Positions 7,381 to 8,406 of a stretch of 8,406 bases of DNA are shown here, piece by piece (the stretch's first letter is position 1; each line of letters begins with the position of its first letter). This DNA comes from Actinomycetota bacterium (lineage in GTDB: Bacteria; Actinomycetota; Actinomycetes; S36-B12; UBA5976), in contig VGAH01000038.1 in the NCBI GenBank assembly GCA_016870945.1, forward strand, positions 1 to 8,406, in the 5' to 3' direction. The notes under the pieces are model-generated. The model made no database searches, was not told the DNA's origin, and saw only the letters and a list, made by a program, of their open reading frames with translations. The translations under genes and the position numbers were made by a program.

Positions 7381-7895
7381 GCCGTGACGTCTTGTCCGTG
7401 CTAGTCGAGGACAAACCTGGGGTACTTGCCCGCGTAGCAGGCCTTTTTGCCAGGCGAGGCTTTAACGTCGAATCTTTAGCTGTTGGCCCAACTGAGATTC
7501 CTGAGGTTTCGCGCATGACCATCGTGGTAAACCTTGAAGACCAGCCGCTGGCACAGGTTATTCAGCAACTAGATAAGTTGATTGACGTCATTGCTATTGA
7601 AGAATTATCGGTACAAGCCGGGATCGAGCGTGAATTGATTCTGGTAAAGATCCAAGTTAAAGAAAGAGATAGAACCGCACTCAAGCAATCGATTAACCCC
7701 AACATTTGTCGAGTGGTAGATGAATCTGATTCGATGCTAACTATCGAGGCAGCAGCGACCCCATTTGAGATCAAGCAACTGCTTTCGCGCCTTAGCGAGT
7801 TCGGGGTGGCTGAATTAGTGCAGTCTGGTGTCGTAGCAATCGGACGAGGGCCTGCGGCTTTGAACGAAAAGTTGCGCACGGGGGCAGAGAACTGA
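7377..7895 (+). CDS. ilvN: Acetohydroxyacid synthase small, regulatory subunit
   Basis: IlvN binds IlvB, raises its activity and confers feedback inhibition, usually by valine. The 172-residue protein has an N-terminal ACT domain (about 4-77: VLSVLVEDKPGVLARV, RRGFNVESLAVGPTE, SRMTIVV) and a C-terminal small-subunit domain (about 85-160: ERELILVKI, VQSGVVAIGRG). Gly15 and Asn30 match valine-site residues of E. coli IlvH; the Asn at IlvH position 11 is Asp12 here, as recalled for mycobacteria. The start is TTG 7377. An in-frame TAA lies immediately before it, and the next in-frame options (TTG 7392, GTG 7398) would delete the first ACT strand. No good Shine-Dalgarno is visible, so translation may depend on coupling to ilvB. 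The segment at 105-130 departs from the usual FRA-V-D-V and GKL patterns. ilvC follows after 66 nt. Confidence 0.97.
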   Translation: MSRDVLSVLVEDKPGVLARVAGLFARRGFNVESLAVGPTEIPEVSRMTIVVNLEDQPLAQVIQQLDKLIDVIAIEELSVQAGIERELILVKIQVKERDRTALKQSINPNICRVVDESDSMLTIEAAATPFEIKQLLSRLSEFGVAELVQSGVVAIGRGPAALNEKLRTGAEN

Positions 7896-7961
7896 ACGGC
7901 CGCGCCCGGTTGGTAAGTTCGCCTCGCCCCATCAACGCGTTAGAAATCTGAGAGGACTTTC
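7896..7961 (+). promoter_or_regulatory. ilvN-ilvC spacer, possible weak internal promoter
   Basis: This is the largest gap in the window. It holds the perfect 8-nt palindrome AACGCGTT (7934-7941) and a poor sigma-70-like pair, TTCGCC (7918-7923) and TAGAAA (7941-7946) with 17-nt spacing. That pair would place transcription start only a few nucleotides before or inside the ribosome binding site. No hairpin followed by a T run is present, so a terminator is unlikely. A separate ilvC promoter is known in Corynebacterium glutamicum; here it is only a possibility. Confidence 0.2.
7951..7956 (+). promoter_or_regulatory. Ribosome binding site of ilvC
   Basis: AGAGGA, the best Shine-Dalgarno match in the window, lies 5 nt before GTG 7962 and fixes the ilvC start. 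Confidence 0.8.
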
Positions 7962-8406
7962 GTGGCCACCATCTACACCCAGAAAGACGCCGACCCGGCA
8001 CTAATCAAGTCCAAGAAAGTTGCCGTCATCGGGTACGGCAGTCAGGGGCACGCGCACTCATTGAACTTGCGTGATTCAGGTGTGGATGTTCGAGTCGGCC
8101 TAGCGCCGAACTCGAAGAGTCGTGCCAAAGCTGAGGCCGAGGGGTTACGAGTCGTGACACCCGCTGAGGCAGCTGCTGAAGCAGACGTAATCATGGTTTT
8201 AGTTCCAGACCCAGTGCAAAGGTTCGTTTACGAAAAAGAAATCGAACCCCACTTAAGTGCTGGCAAGGCGATCTTCTTTGGGCACGGTTTCAACATCCGA
8301 TTCGGGCTCATCTCACCGCCGCAAGATGTTGACGTCGCAATGGTGGCACCTAAAGGCCCGGGTCATTTGGTTAGGCGCGAGTACTTGGCAGGACGGGGTG
8401 TGCCTG
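7962..8406 (+). CDS. ilvC: Ketol-acid reductoisomerase, 3' partial
   Basis: IlvC converts acetolactate and acetohydroxybutyrate to the 2,3-dihydroxy acids that IlvD uses, by Mg-dependent alkyl migration followed by NADPH reduction. Only the first 148 residues are in the window: most of the N-terminal Rossmann domain. The product begins MATIYTQKDADPALIKSKKV, followed by GYGSQGHAHSLNLRDSG (24-40). The cofactor loop GLAPNSKSR (46-54) keeps Ser51 and Ser53, which bind the 2'-phosphate of NADPH in class I enzymes. FFGHGFNIRFG (105-115) carries the conserved His108, and APKGPGHLVRR (129-139) follows. The GHG form instead of AHG is also recalled for the M. tuberculosis enzyme. The start GTG 7962 has a strong ribosome binding site. 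The reading frame is open to the window edge, and a full-length protein would be about 330-340 residues. serA and leuB often follow in actinobacteria but are outside the window. Confidence 0.98.
   Translation, partial: MATIYTQKDADPALIKSKKVAVIGYGSQGHAHSLNLRDSGVDVRVGLAPNSKSRAKAEAEGLRVVTPAEAAAEADVIMVLVPDPVQRFVYEKEIEPHLSAGKAIFFGHGFNIRFGLISPPQDVDVAMVAPKGPGHLVRREYLAGRGVP

Noticed and set aside
7377..7480. Asp12 in place of the valine-site Asn of E. coli IlvH as a sign of feedback resistance
   Set aside because: The same VEDKPGVLARV sequence is recalled from M. tuberculosis IlvN, so it is normal for actinobacteria.
8274..8306. GHGFNI instead of AHGFNI in IlvC as a possible active-site change
   Set aside because: The M. 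tuberculosis enzyme is recalled to carry FFGHG as well, and the catalytic His is kept; it is a lineage feature.

Overview
No undescribed system is evident in this window. It is a dense, entirely plus-strand stretch of bacterial chromosome that reads as ordinary core metabolism. Seven protein genes are present in order: gatA (5' end cut off by the window), gatB, a D-2-hydroxyacid dehydrogenase, ilvD, ilvB, ilvN and ilvC (3' end cut off). No RNA gene, mobile element, CRISPR array or intrinsic terminator was found. No stretch over 300 bases lacks a gene; the largest gap is 66 nt, between ilvN and ilvC.

The source is most likely an actinobacterium (Actinomycetota). From memory of the family, the IlvN N-terminus, the IlvC GHG variant with its PKGPGHLVRR segment, and the gatA-gatB to ilv gene order all resemble Streptomyces and Mycobacterium relatives. 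Base composition by eye is only about half G+C. Together with the very short gaps and frequent GTG/TTG starts, this suggests a compact, moderate-GC lineage, for example a planktonic actinobacterium, rather than a soil streptomycete. The exact taxon is inference.

Bases 1-2961 encode the A and B subunits of the tRNA-dependent amidotransferase GatCAB, joined by a 4-nt ATGA overlap. After 20 nt comes a dehydrogenase of unknown substrate (2982-3881). After 35 nt the branched-chain amino acid block begins: ilvD (3917-5596), ilvB (5613-7355), ilvN (7377-7895) and ilvC (from 7962). IlvB and IlvN form acetohydroxyacid synthase, IlvC reduces and isomerises its product, and IlvD dehydrates the diol to the 2-oxo acid precursors of valine and isoleucine. 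The gaps of 20, 35, 16, 21 and 66 nt, without terminators, fit one transcript or a few overlapping ones.

The points worth a second look are small: a possible CTG start for the dehydrogenase, its unusual cofactor loop, a TTG start of ilvN directly behind a three-frame stop cluster, a divergent IlvN C-terminal domain, and a two-codon ORF overlapping the ilvB start.
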